A stretch of DNA of 55,022 nt from Candidatus Bathyarchaeota archaeon (GCA_003164295.1 PLTA01000045.1:41162-96183); one strand, 5' to 3'; shown: positions 24,331 to 34,139, counted from the first letter of the stretch. The notes: generated by a model not told the origin, from the letters alone. Numbers and translations are program-made.

Positions 24331-25887
24331 ATGTTTCCAGCTCTTCTAGCAGTATTTGCTATTCCAACCATAAGTATCCCGTTTGTTTACTTAATAGGAA
24401 AGAAATCACCCAAAGCAGCCGCCATCTTTATTGCATTAATTGCATTAGTTAACATCATTTTAGTTTTAACGACTGTTCCAACAGTCCTTAACAACTCAGC
24501 ACACCGATACATTGAATCCTACACATGGATCAGCGTCATAAACACGAAATTCACGCTTTTTACAGATGGCATCAGCGTTTCCGTAGCTCTAGTTAGCCTT
24601 GTCTTGATTCTGGTAGCATCGCTTTTCTCCATAACTTACATGGCTGGGAAAAAGCATCTGGCTGCCTATTATGCACTGTTATGCATGCTTTCCGTTGGTA
24701 TGGTCGGTGTTTTCTTAACATCTAATCTGATTTTGTTCTACTTCTGCTGGGAACTAATGCTGGTTCCTGCTTACTTTATAGTTGGAGAATGGGGGTATAG
24801 AGATTCATACAAGCAAGCATTCAAACTTTTCATATGGACACATGCAGGCGCCGTCTTTGTTCTCTTAGGCATCGGAGCAGTCTATGTAGCTTCAGGCGGA
24901 CAAACTGACATATTTACCGCCCAAACAGCCTTGATGGGCGTGGGCGTTGCGGGTTCAAGCATTGTTAAATGGGCTCTCGTCGCCTTAACGGCTGGTTTCG
25001 CTGTTAAAATGGCTGTTATACCCGTTCACATTTGGCTTCCAGACGCTCACTCAGAAGCTCCAGCACCAATGTCTGCCCTCTTAAGCGGTGTCATTATCAG
25101 CGCAGGAGCTTACGCAATTTTACGTCTTTCACTGGGTATGGTTTTTCCATCCGTCGGAATAACTTTCGGAACTGATTTCCTATATGCATTAGCAATCGTA
25201 GGTGTACTCTCTGCATTTTTCGGGTCACTAATCGCGTTAGTTTCAACCGACATCAAACGGCTTATTGCATATTCCAGCATTGCCCATATGGGTTACATCA
25301 TGTTTGGGCTTTCACTCTTCCCAGTAAGCGTCTTAGCGGGTGAAACGGTAATCTTGGTTTCCTCTCTTGCAATAGTTGGAACTGTGCTTCACATTGTCAG
25401 CCACGCTCTAAGCAAAGGCCTTCTCTTCCTTACCGCAGGAGGGGTCATGCATCAAACAGAAAAACGAGACATCCGCAAGATGGGTGGTCTAGCATCCAAG
25501 ATGCCGTTTACAGCAGTATCATCAACTATAGCAGCCCTGAGCATCGCTGGAGCGCCACCGTTCGCATGTTTCATTAGTGAATTCTTAATTTTCGTCGGGG
25601 CTTTTCAAGTAATCAAAGTTGATAGCTTCTACATCATACCCACTGCTCTTATGCTTGTAGCAACAGTGATTTCGTTAGCTTACATGCTAAGATTCACTTC
25701 AAAAATTTATCTCGGTCAACCTGCATCTGAAGAACTTGCACCTGGTGAAGAGCCACACAAAATAGTTGACGTATCCAATTGGATGAAAGTGTCTTTAGCT
25801 ATCTTGGTAGTGTTGGTAGTGCTTGTAGGGATTTACCCAACGTTCTTCATACATCTAATTCAAACAGTAAGTTTCGGAGGAGCATAA
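24331..25887 (+). CDS. NuoM-like ion-pumping subunit
   Basis: The 518-aa antiporter-like protein has about 14 helices. It has the TM5 glutamate in LFYFCWELMLVPAYFIVGEWG, the core PVHIWLPDAHSEAPAPMSALLSGV and the STDIKRLIAYSSIAHMGYIMFG block. Those are the standard NuoM/ND4 signatures. A short cytoplasmic loop (GQPASEELAPGEEPHK) and a terminal helix follow. It starts four bases after the NuoL stop and ends two bases before NuoN. It should form one of three ion channels in the membrane arm. Confidence 0.93.
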   Translation: MFPALLAVFAIPTISIPFVYLIGKKSPKAAAIFIALIALVNIILVLTTVPTVLNNSAHRYIESYTWISVINTKFTLFTDGISVSVALVSLVLILVASLFSITYMAGKKHLAAYYALLCMLSVGMVGVFLTSNLILFYFCWELMLVPAYFIVGEWGYRDSYKQAFKLFIWTHAGAVFVLLGIGAVYVASGGQTDIFTAQTALMGVGVAGSSIVKWALVALTAGFAVKMAVIPVHIWLPDAHSEAPAPMSALLSGVIISAGAYAILRLSLGMVFPSVGITFGTDFLYALAIVGVLSAFFGSLIALVSTDIKRLIAYSSIAHMGYIMFGLSLFPVSVLAGETVILVSSLAIVGTVLHIVSHALSKGLLFLTAGGVMHQTEKRDIRKMGGLASKMPFTAVSSTIAALSIAGAPPFACFISEFLIFVGAFQVIKVDSFYIIPTALMLVATVISLAYMLRFTSKIYLGQPASEELAPGEEPHKIVDVSNWMKVSLAILVVLVVLVGIYPTFFIHLIQTVSFGGA

Positions 25888-25889
25888 TC

Positions 25890-27401
25890 ATGGTTCAAAT
25901 CATAGACGTCATATTACCACTAATAACTCTAGTAATCGCGGCGTTGCTAACTATCCCAATTTTTAGGTTAATTAGAAAAACCAACCATAAAACTGCCTTA
26001 ACTCTTGGCTGGTTCCTCGCCGTATTTGCAATTGCAGGCGCAACCGTAGCCAACTTGGCAATAAACTATTACAGTACACCTTCCCCAGGCATTCTCAGCT
26101 TAGGATTAAGCGGTTCTTCCCCATTCGCAAGCGCGTTTATGATAGATGCCATCTCCATTTACATGTCAATCATCATAGTTGCCATCGCCGCTGTAGTCGT
26201 AACCTATACTGTATTTTCAGTCGGGTCAAATGAGCGACCGTCAGAACGTTACTTCGCCATTATGCTAATGACCACTGCAGGCATATTGGGTGCAGTTCTT
26301 GCAGGCGATCTCTTAACATTCTTCATTTTCTGGGAAGCTGCAACAGCAGGTGCAGCCTTCCTTATGCTCTATAAGAAAAACGCGTTTTCACTTAACGCCA
26401 CATTAAAGTATCTAATCATGGTGATTATCGCTTCAGCTTTCATAATTTTTGGGTACTCACTGGTTTTCGGTTTAACTGGAACCCTAAATTATTTGGCACT
26501 TGGTCAAATTTTGCCTTCTCTAGCCAATAATCACTTGCTTATCATAGCCTTCATATTCATAGCAGCTGGCTACGCGATTGAAGCTGCAATTGTGCCCTTC
26601 CACTTTTGGTTACCTGACGCTTACACGGCAGCCCCAGGACCATCCGCAGCTTTCCTCTCGGCCCTCGTAGATCAAGGCAGCTACTACATCCTCATCAGAA
26701 TACTACTATACATCGTTGTTCCAAAAGGTTCAGGCGCAGTGTTAGATTGGACTCTGATGTTAGCGGCTTTGGCAGCGGTATCAATGATAATTGGCAACCT
26801 ATTCGCCCTAATACAAAGCGACATAAAACGCTTAGTAGCATACATCTGCGTTGCAGATGTCGGCTACAACCTCGTCGCAATTTCAAGTGTAACTTCACTG
26901 GGCTTACTTGGTAACCTGTACTTCTTCCTAATCGGCGGAATCACCACGGCGCTTGCTTTCATGGCCGTTGCCATCATAAACAGCCACGGATTTAAAACCA
27001 TGGATGACTTTGCAGGTTTAGGAAAGAAAATGCCTCTTGTATGCTTAGCCTTAGTAATGGCTGGATTATCCTTTGCTGGTGTTCCACCCTTCGGCGGATT
27101 CATAGGTAAATACTTGGTATTCACAGCAGCAATTGAAGCAAACCTAAGTTGGCTAGCAGTTATCGGAGTTTTGACAAGTGTCCTGCAAACGGCTTACATA
27201 TTCAGATTAATCTATGTCATGTATGGCAAGAAAGCTAAGAATGAAACCTCAATAAAAGAATCAAAACCCATACTCATCCCCATCTTTATCTTAGCTTTCA
27301 CATTGATAATTCTTGGCTTGTTCCCAAACATCGTGCTCAACCTAATCCACCCAGTCGTAGGTCAACTCCAAACAATCATTCCAAGCCTGCCTACAATCTA
27401 A
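25890..27401 (+). CDS. NuoN-like ion-pumping subunit, last gene of the operon
   Basis: The 503-aa protein has about 14 helices, the TM5 acidic residue in TFFIFWEAATAGAAFLMLYK, and a core of FHFWLPDAYTAAPGPSAAFLSALVDQGSYYIL. The Lys usually seen in TM7/8 is replaced by Gln in ALVDQGSYY. The SDIKRLVAYICVADVGYNLVAI block confirms the family. I chose ATG 25890 after GGAGG; longer frames overlap NuoM. A T-rich stretch after the stop (27445-27465) suggests the operon ends here. No E, F or G genes follow, so NADH is not the donor. Confidence 0.9.
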   Translation: MVQIIDVILPLITLVIAALLTIPIFRLIRKTNHKTALTLGWFLAVFAIAGATVANLAINYYSTPSPGILSLGLSGSSPFASAFMIDAISIYMSIIIVAIAAVVVTYTVFSVGSNERPSERYFAIMLMTTAGILGAVLAGDLLTFFIFWEAATAGAAFLMLYKKNAFSLNATLKYLIMVIIASAFIIFGYSLVFGLTGTLNYLALGQILPSLANNHLLIIAFIFIAAGYAIEAAIVPFHFWLPDAYTAAPGPSAAFLSALVDQGSYYILIRILLYIVVPKGSGAVLDWTLMLAALAAVSMIIGNLFALIQSDIKRLVAYICVADVGYNLVAISSVTSLGLLGNLYFFLIGGITTALAFMAVAIINSHGFKTMDDFAGLGKKMPLVCLALVMAGLSFAGVPPFGGFIGKYLVFTAAIEANLSWLAVIGVLTSVLQTAYIFRLIYVMYGKKAKNETSIKESKPILIPIFILAFTLIILGLFPNIVLNLIHPVVGQLQTIIPSLPTI

Positions 27402-27537
27402 GAAACCGCAATTTAACAAAAACAAACCTCGGAGTACCCACGCTCTTCTTTTCTTTTAATTTTCAGACTGAAATAAAAAAATGTAAATATTTTGGGAAAA
27501 CGAAAATTTTGTGTCTGTGTGCTCGCCATTGATGCGC

Positions 27538-28197
27538 TTAAATTTCTAGACTTGTTCTTTTGTTTGTAGTAATTCCAGATCCAGTGGTTACTTCGGGAAA
27601 TTGGTCTCTTACCCTTTTTTCAGCTTCAACCTCTGCTTCCTGCAAGATAGCTAATGCATCTTCATTTGCCGCCATTCCAATGTTTGGTGTCTCAGATGAT
27701 TGACTAGTTTGAGTGCAAATGTCGCCAAGAAGACCTCCGATGCTTTCAAGTTCCTGACTCGCCTGAGGCAAAATACCTGACATTCCTGAACGGACAGTGT
27801 TTAATACGCTTGCAGCTGGACCCAAAATCGTAACCAAATCGCCTACTTCTGAAACCGTTCGAAGACGCATAGATACACTTTCTAATGCGAGTGATTCTTG
27901 AATTAGCATTTTTTCTACTTTGCGAATTTCCCCCAGTTCACCGGCATAAATGTTTGCTCGTGCCTGATCTCTGTTTGCCATGGCTTTTACAACGCATTGA
28001 AAGAGAGCTGCATCACGATTTTTAAAACGTTGTATTGCTGCATCTAATGTTCTGGTTTGAGTATCTAAACGTTGAATAACCATTGTGATTTGATCTTTTA
28101 CATTTTCCTGAGGCTTACCTATACTTTTAATTTTTGTTGTTATAGATGGTTCTTCTTGCTCTTTTTTTTTCCAATGATTAATGAATCGGTTACCCAA
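27538..28197 (-). CDS. cdvB: CdvB / ESCRT-III-like cell division protein
   Basis: The 219-aa protein has the Snf7/ESCRT-III helical core. A basic N-terminal region precedes a long helix (VKDQITMVIQRLDTQTRTLDAAIQRFKNRDAALFQCVVKAM) that folds back on a second (YAGELGEIRKVEKMLIQESLALESVSMRLRTV). An amphipathic region and an acidic C-terminal helix follow (EDALAILQEAEVEAEKRVRDQFPEV). ESCRT-III filaments constrict membranes during cytokinesis in TACK archaea. No CdvA or CdvC is adjacent. The tail has no obvious winged helix, so it may be one of several paralogues. It is convergent with the hydrogenase operon. Confidence 0.85.
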   Translation of the reverse strand: MGNRFINHWKKKEQEEPSITTKIKSIGKPQENVKDQITMVIQRLDTQTRTLDAAIQRFKNRDAALFQCVVKAMANRDQARANIYAGELGEIRKVEKMLIQESLALESVSMRLRTVSEVGDLVTILGPAASVLNTVRSGMSGILPQASQELESIGGLLGDICTQTSQSSETPNIGMAANEDALAILQEAEVEAEKRVRDQFPEVTTGSGITTNKRTSLEI

Positions 28198-28432
28198 GTT
28201 AATTTCTCCTAAATCTTAATTTAGCTTCAGCTAGGATTGAGAATATAAATAATTGTTTGAAATAATAAGTTAAAACTCAGCATCTAAAAAATCTCGTTTT
28301 TAATTGGTTCTCTAAACAATTAATCGATTGTAAGCTTTTCTGTGTCACGAGTCACGACAAACAAATGAAATTTATATTTATACTTCATCTTCTTGTTTGC
28401 TTTTTTAATATAAAAAAGTGTGTCGGATTCCT

Positions 28433-29674
28433 TTATTTTCGGATTTGTCCGCTGCCCAAAATTACGTATTTTGTTGTTGTTAGGTGTTGTACGCTCATGG
28501 GTCCTCGTGCGTGGAGTTTTTGGGTGCTGATTCCTATTTCTGCCCCTAGTCCGAATTGGTTGCCGTCGGTAAAGCGTGTTGAAGCGTTCCAGTAGACTGC
28601 GGCTGAATCTATTTCTTTGATGAATTTCATGGCTTTATCAAAGTCGGCTGTAAGGATCGAATCGGAGTGTTTTGTGCCATATTTGTTGATGTGAGCTATG
28701 GCTTCGTCAAGGTTTTTCACAACTTTGACACCAATAATTAGATCTAAGTATTCGGTGTACCAGTCCTTTTCTCTTGCAAGCTTAACATCCGAGACAATCC
28801 TTCTGGTTTCTTCGTCTCCTCTCACTTCAACGCCTTCCTTTCGCAAAGCAGCAATCACAGTTGGCAAATACTTTTTTGCAATTCTGCTATGAACCAAGAG
28901 TTTTTCTGCTGCATTGCATGTTCCAGGTCTCTGACATTTGGCATTAATTACAATGGACGTTGCTTTTTCCAAGTCAGCGTCTTCTTCAACATATATGTGG
29001 CAGTTACCAGTTCCTGTTTCGATAACTGGAATTCGTGAAGTTTCAACCACAGTTTTGATTAAGTCGGCGCCTCCACGAGGAATAAGAACATCAATGAATT
29101 CTCGCATTCGGATTAATTCTTCTGCAACCTTGCGGTCAGGAGAATTCAGTACTTGAACAGCGTCAACAGGTACCGCTGTTTCCTCTAAAGCGTCTCGTAG
29201 CACTTTTCCAATGGCTACGTTTGAGTTTAACGCGTCAGAGCCGCCTCTGAGAATAACGGCGTTGCCTGATTTGATACATATTCCTGCAGAATCAGACGTT
29301 ACGTTAGGTCTTGACTCGTAAATTACACCTACAACACCTAAAGGTACGCGAACTTGACTGATAATCAAACCGTTTGGTCTTGTCCAAGTGCTAATTATTG
29401 TGCCAATCGGATCGGCTAAAGTGGAAACTTCCCGCATGTCCTTAGCCATACTTTGAATTTTTTTCTGATCCAAAGCTAAGCGATCAAGTAAAGCTGATTT
29501 AAGCCCTTTAGCTTTAGCTGTTTCCACATCGACCTTGTTTGCCGCCAAAATCTTCTCTGCGTTAGCTTCAAGGGCATTTGCCATCCTGCATAGCGCAGTG
29601 TTTTTTGCGTCCGCTGAGAGCTTTGCCATTTCAACTGAGGCTGCTTTGGCTTTTTTGCATATTTCAGTTATCAT
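28433..29674 (-). CDS. proA: Gamma-glutamyl phosphate reductase
   Basis: ProA reduces gamma-glutamyl phosphate with NADPH to glutamate semialdehyde, the second step of proline synthesis. The 413-aa protein has the aldehyde-dehydrogenase fold. The catalytic cysteine is in NAKCQRPGTCNAAEKLLVH (GTCNA), the signature block is RVPLGVVGVIYESRPNVTSD, and cofactor-region motifs are in LRGGSDALNSN and FIDVLIPRGG. The length is normal. The start overlaps the proB stop by four bases (ATGA). A short relic resembling part of this gene lies near 12.0 kb. The region after it is AT-rich. Confidence 0.96.
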   Translation of the reverse strand: MITEICKKAKAASVEMAKLSADAKNTALCRMANALEANAEKILAANKVDVETAKAKGLKSALLDRLALDQKKIQSMAKDMREVSTLADPIGTIISTWTRPNGLIISQVRVPLGVVGVIYESRPNVTSDSAGICIKSGNAVILRGGSDALNSNVAIGKVLRDALEETAVPVDAVQVLNSPDRKVAEELIRMREFIDVLIPRGGADLIKTVVETSRIPVIETGTGNCHIYVEEDADLEKATSIVINAKCQRPGTCNAAEKLLVHSRIAKKYLPTVIAALRKEGVEVRGDEETRRIVSDVKLAREKDWYTEYLDLIIGVKVVKNLDEAIAHINKYGTKHSDSILTADFDKAMKFIKEIDSAAVYWNASTRFTDGNQFGLGAEIGISTQKLHARGPMSVQHLTTTKYVILGSGQIRK

Positions 29675-30798
29675 TTTTCTTCCCCGATTAAGTGTATGTT
29701 CCTATATTCCACGGCTTCTTTAGGTTTATCGGAGCCAAGTTTCTTTTGAACTTCTGGAACTTGTAAGCCTTTAATCAAGTTTAATTCACTGCTTGAGTAG
29801 TTGGGGTTGCCTTTTGCAAACTCATCTTTGTTTTCGTCAACTATGCTGATTACATCGCCGATGTTAAAGTTCCCAACAACTCGCGTTATGCCAACAGGTA
29901 ATAGACTTGAACCTTCAAGGATGGCTATCTTTGCGCCTTCATTCACGTGGATTTGACCCTTCACAGCTGCCCCATAAGCTATCCAACGTTTCAAAAGGGG
30001 CATCGTTTTCTGAGGCTTGAAAAAAGTGCCAACATCTTTTCCTGAGAGGATATCAAGTAGAACGTTTTCTTTTCTGCTGTTTGCAATTACAACTGTTATG
30101 CCGCATGATGTGGCAATTTCCGCGGCTTTTATTTTGCTTTGTATTCCGCCTCTTCCCAACTTGCTTTTGCCGTTAAGCGAGGTTTTCAATTCAGGTGTTA
30201 TACCGTTTACAGTTTTGATTAGTTTTGCATCTGGATCTTGGGGGTCAGCGGTGTATAAGCCGTCAATATCGGAGAGGATTATAGTCATGTCGGCGCCGAT
30301 TGCTCCCGCTACCAGAACTGAAAGGATATCGTTGTCACTGAAATTTTCTTTATATCCTTCACATCGTTTGAGTTCAGCAACAGAAGTTACATCGTTTTCG
30401 TTAATTATTGGGACAACGCCCGATTTTAGAAGCATAATTAGCACGTTACACGTGTGAACATATGATGCCCGGTTGGATAGGTCCTCTGCAGTTAGCAGGA
30501 TCTGCGCAACTTTTAATCCATGCTCTTTGAAGAATTCACGGTACTTTGCCATCAAAACGCTTTGTCCAGTAGCGGCTGCAGCCTGCTGAAAAACCACATC
30601 ATTAGGTTTGGGCGGTATACCCAGTTCCGCTATTCCCGCGGCTACCGCTCCAGAAGTTACAAGAACAACTTTGTCGCCTTGTTTGTTTACAGCGGCTATT
30701 TGACTGGTTAATTTTCGCATTTCTTCCTCGTCAAGTTTTCCCTCGCCAGTTGTTATGCCGCTGGTGCCAACTTTGACAACTATTAATCTTGAAGGCAT
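29671..30798 (-). CDS. proB: Glutamate 5-kinase
   Basis: ProB phosphorylates glutamate, the first and feedback-controlled step of proline synthesis. The 375-aa protein has an N-terminal amino-acid kinase domain (VVKVGTSGITT, VLVTSGAVAAG, NENDVTSVAE, LSDIDGLYTADP, GRGGIQSKIKAAEIA) to about residue 260. A C-terminal PUA domain follows (GQIHVNEGAKIAILEGSSLLPVGIT). This full architecture is the bacterial type. The ATG at 30798 (or GTG just before it) follows GGGG. It is translationally coupled to proA. No proC is present in the window. Confidence 0.95.
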   Translation of the reverse strand: MPSRLIVVKVGTSGITTGEGKLDEEEMRKLTSQIAAVNKQGDKVVLVTSGAVAAGIAELGIPPKPNDVVFQQAAAATGQSVLMAKYREFFKEHGLKVAQILLTAEDLSNRASYVHTCNVLIMLLKSGVVPIINENDVTSVAELKRCEGYKENFSDNDILSVLVAGAIGADMTIILSDIDGLYTADPQDPDAKLIKTVNGITPELKTSLNGKSKLGRGGIQSKIKAAEIATSCGITVVIANSRKENVLLDILSGKDVGTFFKPQKTMPLLKRWIAYGAAVKGQIHVNEGAKIAILEGSSLLPVGITRVVGNFNIGDVISIVDENKDEFAKGNPNYSSSELNLIKGLQVPEVQKKLGSDKPKEAVEYRNIHLIGEEK

Positions 30799-30944
30799 CA
30801 CTTTAAACCCCTTTAAAGTCAGACTTACTCAGATATGTTTGCAACTTCCTTAAAAATGCAACCAAATTTGTCTAACTTAAAATTTCCTTAATTGATTTAA
30901 AATCCAGATTTATACATTACACTGCTTAAATTTGTTAGAAAAAC

Positions 30945-30952
30945 ATATATAG
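30945..30952 (+). promoter_or_regulatory. TATA box of the membrane pyrophosphatase gene
   Basis: ATATATAG sits about 25 bases before ATG 30976. The start of transcription should fall at or next to that ATG, so the message is probably leaderless, which supports this start over the upstream TTG. Confidence 0.55.
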
Positions 30953-30975
30953 AAAATGGGCATGGCTTGTTAAAC

Positions 30976-33222
30976 ATGTACATACCCATACAAGCATTAG
31001 CATCATCAACTCTTAACTCACCATCCCCACTTGTATTTTGGATTGCGCCCATAGCTGGCTTTATTGCCGTGCTTGCTTCACTTTTGCTTATGCGCCACAT
31101 AGGCAAAATGAGTGCTGGCGGACCCAAAGCTCAAGAAGTGGGAAACGCCATTCGCGAAGGCGCATACGCCTTTTTGAAACGGCAATACAAAACAATCGGT
31201 ATAATCACAGTAGTTGTCTTTGTCCTGCTGTGGGTTGCTTTACCAAGCGGATATCTTGGCGTAGGCACGGCGGCAGCCTTCTTAGTAGGTGCAGTCGCAT
31301 CGTTGGCTGCTGGCTATATAGCTATGGACAACGCAACCAAAGCGAACGTTCGCACGGTTGCAGCAGCAAAAAACGGCGCTGAAGCAGCTCTTAAAACTGC
31401 GTTTTACGGCGGTGCCACGATGGGTATGGCGGTTGTTGGTTTATCTCTTTTAGGTGTAAGTTTTCTATTCTTGCTATATGGCGGCTATAACATTTTATTC
31501 CCCACTGGAGTCGTCAATTCATTAACCACTGCAACAGAAATACAGAACTTCTCCTTGAGTGGTATTGTCGGCATGGGTTTTGGCGCTTCATTAATTGCCT
31601 TGTTTGCGCAGCTTGGAGGTGGAATTTATACTAAGGCCGCGGACGTAGGTGCAGACCTGGTGGGTAAAGTTGAAGCAGGCATACCTGAAGATGACCCACG
31701 CAACCCAGCAGTAATCGCTGATAATGTTGGAGATAACGTTGGTGACTCGGCTGGAAGAGGCGCAGACCTCTTTGAATCTGCCACTGGGGAAAACATCGGT
31801 GGAATGATAATTGGCGGCTTAATCAGCATTGCCACTGGAAACCTATTATTCCTCATTTTCCCACTTATCGCTCGAGCACTGGGCATCTTTGCAACACTAA
31901 TTGGAATGCCCTTCGTAAAACTCAACGAAGCAGAAGCTAAGCATCCAATGAAAGCTCTTCGAAAAGGTCTCATGGTAACAACAATTGTATCAGGCATTCT
32001 GTTTCTATTCGCAACAATTTTCCTCTTAGGCAACGGAGATTTCTCAATGACTTTCTTCTACCTGTACTTCTGCTTACTCGCAGGTCTAGCTGCAAGCGTA
32101 GCAATCGACTACATCACAGACTACTATACAGGAAGTGACCGTGGTCCGGTTGGACGAATAGCTAAAGCTAGCCAAACAGGAGCCGCAACCAACATAATCA
32201 CAGGCTTCGCAGTAGGGCTTGAAACAACGGCATTGCCGATTGTCTCATTAGTGGTTGCACTCATTACTTCCTACTACTTCGGAACGCAATTTGCCAATTC
32301 ATGGAACACTACTCATGCTGTTGCACAACAAATCACACCCTTCATTGGTGGCATATACGGAACCACATTAGCCACTATGGGTATGCTCGCAGTAATGGGA
32401 ATGGTATTAGCCTTAGACGGTTTTGGTCCAATCGCTGACAACGCAGCAGGTATAGCTGAAATGTCAGGTGAAGGCGGCGCAGAATCAACCATGGAAGCAT
32501 TAGATGCAGTTGGAAACACAACAAAGGCCCTGACCAAGGGATTTGCACTTGGCTCAGCTCTACTCGCAGCACAACTTCTATTCCAAACCTACATTTCAGA
32601 AGTCACAGATTACGCATCGAAGCACGCTGGGTATTTATCTGGGACATTTAGTGTGGACGTCGCAAACCCTGCTGTTCTGATAGCTGGCTTCATCGGTGCA
32701 ATGCTTCCCTTCTTCTTCTCCTCACAAGCAATCAGTGCAGTAGGAAAAGCCGCTGGCGAAATGGTTGATGAAGTAAGACGGCAATTCAGGGAAATCCCCG
32801 GTATCATGGACGGAACAGGCAAACCTGACTATGGTAAAGCTGTAGACATTAGCACAAAAGCCGCGCTAAAAGGCATGGTGCTTCCAGGACTTATCTTGGT
32901 GATTGTTCCAATAATCGTCGGAGTACTTCTCGGACCGGAAGCAGTTGGAGCATTCGTAATCGGCGCAACATTATCGGCAGTTCCACTGGCATTATTCATG
33001 AACACAGGCGGAGGAGCATGGGACAACGCGAAGAAATTCATTGAAACCGGCAAATATGGCGGCAAAGGTTCACCAGCTCATGCAGCAGCAGTAGTAGGCG
33101 ACACAGTTGGAGACCCATTAAAAGACACTGCAGGACCAAGCCTTCACGTACTCATAAAACTGCTAAGCACACTATCAATCGTCTTCATCCCGCTGTTCCT
33201 AAACCTGCTACACCTTATCTAA
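30976..33222 (+). CDS. hppA: Membrane-bound pyrophosphatase, K+-independent type
   Basis: The roughly 748-aa integral membrane enzyme hydrolyses pyrophosphate and pumps ions. It has about 16 helices. The PPi-binding loops are ADVGADLVGKVEAGIPEDDPRNPAVIADNVGDNVGD and the C-terminal GDTVGDPLKDTAGPSLHVLIKL. The position that separates types reads GNTTKALTKG, with Lys rather than Ala, as in K+-independent H+-pumping enzymes. It complements the hydrogenase complex as a second route to ion-motive force. ATG 30976 fits a leaderless transcript; TTG 30967 is an alternative. Confidence 0.96.
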   Translation: MYIPIQALASSTLNSPSPLVFWIAPIAGFIAVLASLLLMRHIGKMSAGGPKAQEVGNAIREGAYAFLKRQYKTIGIITVVVFVLLWVALPSGYLGVGTAAAFLVGAVASLAAGYIAMDNATKANVRTVAAAKNGAEAALKTAFYGGATMGMAVVGLSLLGVSFLFLLYGGYNILFPTGVVNSLTTATEIQNFSLSGIVGMGFGASLIALFAQLGGGIYTKAADVGADLVGKVEAGIPEDDPRNPAVIADNVGDNVGDSAGRGADLFESATGENIGGMIIGGLISIATGNLLFLIFPLIARALGIFATLIGMPFVKLNEAEAKHPMKALRKGLMVTTIVSGILFLFATIFLLGNGDFSMTFFYLYFCLLAGLAASVAIDYITDYYTGSDRGPVGRIAKASQTGAATNIITGFAVGLETTALPIVSLVVALITSYYFGTQFANSWNTTHAVAQQITPFIGGIYGTTLATMGMLAVMGMVLALDGFGPIADNAAGIAEMSGEGGAESTMEALDAVGNTTKALTKGFALGSALLAAQLLFQTYISEVTDYASKHAGYLSGTFSVDVANPAVLIAGFIGAMLPFFFSSQAISAVGKAAGEMVDEVRRQFREIPGIMDGTGKPDYGKAVDISTKAALKGMVLPGLILVIVPIIVGVLLGPEAVGAFVIGATLSAVPLALFMNTGGGAWDNAKKFIETGKYGGKGSPAHAAAVVGDTVGDPLKDTAGPSLHVLIKLLSTLSIVFIPLFLNLLHLI

Positions 33223-33223
33223 G

Positions 33224-33250
33224 AGGATTTTTTTTCCTCCTCTATTTTTC
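33224..33250 (+). terminator. Hairpin/T-tract terminator after hppA
   Basis: Just after the stop, GAGGA and TCCTC arms flank a T run, and a second T tract follows (CTATTTTTC). Confidence 0.5.
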
Positions 33251-33426
33251 AACTACTTTTTGATTTAGTTGATGAATCTTCAAAAAAAAAATTTGAGCAT
33301 TATTATTGAGGTGTTTTTTTGTTTAGGTTTTTTTCAAGCTTTTGTTTAGCTTTTACTTTGTTTTTTGGGTTGAGAAATTATTAATTTAGATGTTAAGTGA
33401 AATTAGGTAAATTTTTGAGAAATGTT

Positions 33427-33590
33427 GTTAATATAAGTAGAACACCAACTGTTGGTGGTTGCACCGGGGGTTGTTCTTCTTTGAAAGAAGAAGGAAGAAT
33501 GGAATTAGCACCGTCCTTCTTCTTCTAAGCTTCTAAAAGAAGCAGAACCTAGAAAAAAGCACACTTCTTCTTCATATTTTTTAATAATGC
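33427..33590 (+). ncRNA. Candidate structured RNA in the hppA downstream spacer
   Basis: A TATA-like TTAATATAA (33427-33435) is followed by a hairpin CACCAAC/GTTGGTG (33443-33457). A perfect 11-bp stem comes next: AAGAAGAAGGA at 33485-33495 pairing with TCCTTCTTCTT at 33514-33524. A T-rich stretch is near 33575-33590. Nothing in it codes for a supported protein. It does not match a class I can name. The pairing could also be a side effect of purine/pyrimidine tracts. The rest of the 590-base spacer shows no gene. Confidence 0.35.
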
Positions 33591-33812
33591 TTAGATAAAC
33601 TGTATATCATTAAGAATAGAACGTCAATCTTGTCCTTTTGAAAAGCTTGTTTCAACTTGATTTTGGTTTAACGTTTTATTTAGTTTCAAGTTCCCGCTAT
33701 ATTTATCTAAATTGTTTTATAAAATTAAAAAATAGGTTAAAAGAGGTTTGAAAATCTCAAAAAGTTGTAATTAATTATTAAAAGAGTGAAAAAATTAGTG
33801 GAGATATACAAA

Positions 33813-34139
33813 TCAGGGTGGGGGGTTTTGAGGCACCTCATCTGAAAAACTATCTTCTCTAATTTGCTGCGTCATATCCTTGCCCAAATCAGTAAGGTAA
33901 AATAGTTTGTAGCGATTGTGTCCGTCTCTGGTAAGTTTGACCTCTTCCCTGAAAAGAACGGCATCGGTTAAGACTTCGCAGTTTTTTACGTCTATTGACG
34001 GAAGAGGAGTACCTAAACTCATATCTATATACCAGATGAATTGGTCTTGGCTATCTGACGCGGCCAAAAGGTACTTTTTCAAAATACCTGTTTGGTTCTG
34101 AATATATTTACACATGAAATCTTCAAATTTTTGTGTCAT
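33813..34139 (-). CDS. Hypothetical protein, possibly winged-helix
   Basis: The 108-aa protein starts at ATG 34139 after AAGTGA; longer frames to 34181 lack a good site. The sequence pattern includes a helical N-terminus (MTQKFEDFMCKYIQNQTGILKKYLLAA), a middle segment (LTDAVLFREEVKLTRDGHNRYKLFYLTDLGKDM) that looks like the last helix and wing of a winged-helix domain, and a Pro-rich tail. DNA binding is therefore a guess. It is divergent from pelA. Confidence 0.5.
   Translation of the reverse strand: MTQKFEDFMCKYIQNQTGILKKYLLAASDSQDQFIWYIDMSLGTPLPSIDVKNCEVLTDAVLFREEVKLTRDGHNRYKLFYLTDLGKDMTQQIREDSFSDEVPQNPPP

Noticed and set aside
33440..33600. CRISPR or other repeat array
   Set aside because: Repeated CTTCTTC strings are simple purine/pyrimidine tracts without regular spacing or unique spacers. 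No CRISPR array was seen anywhere in the window.
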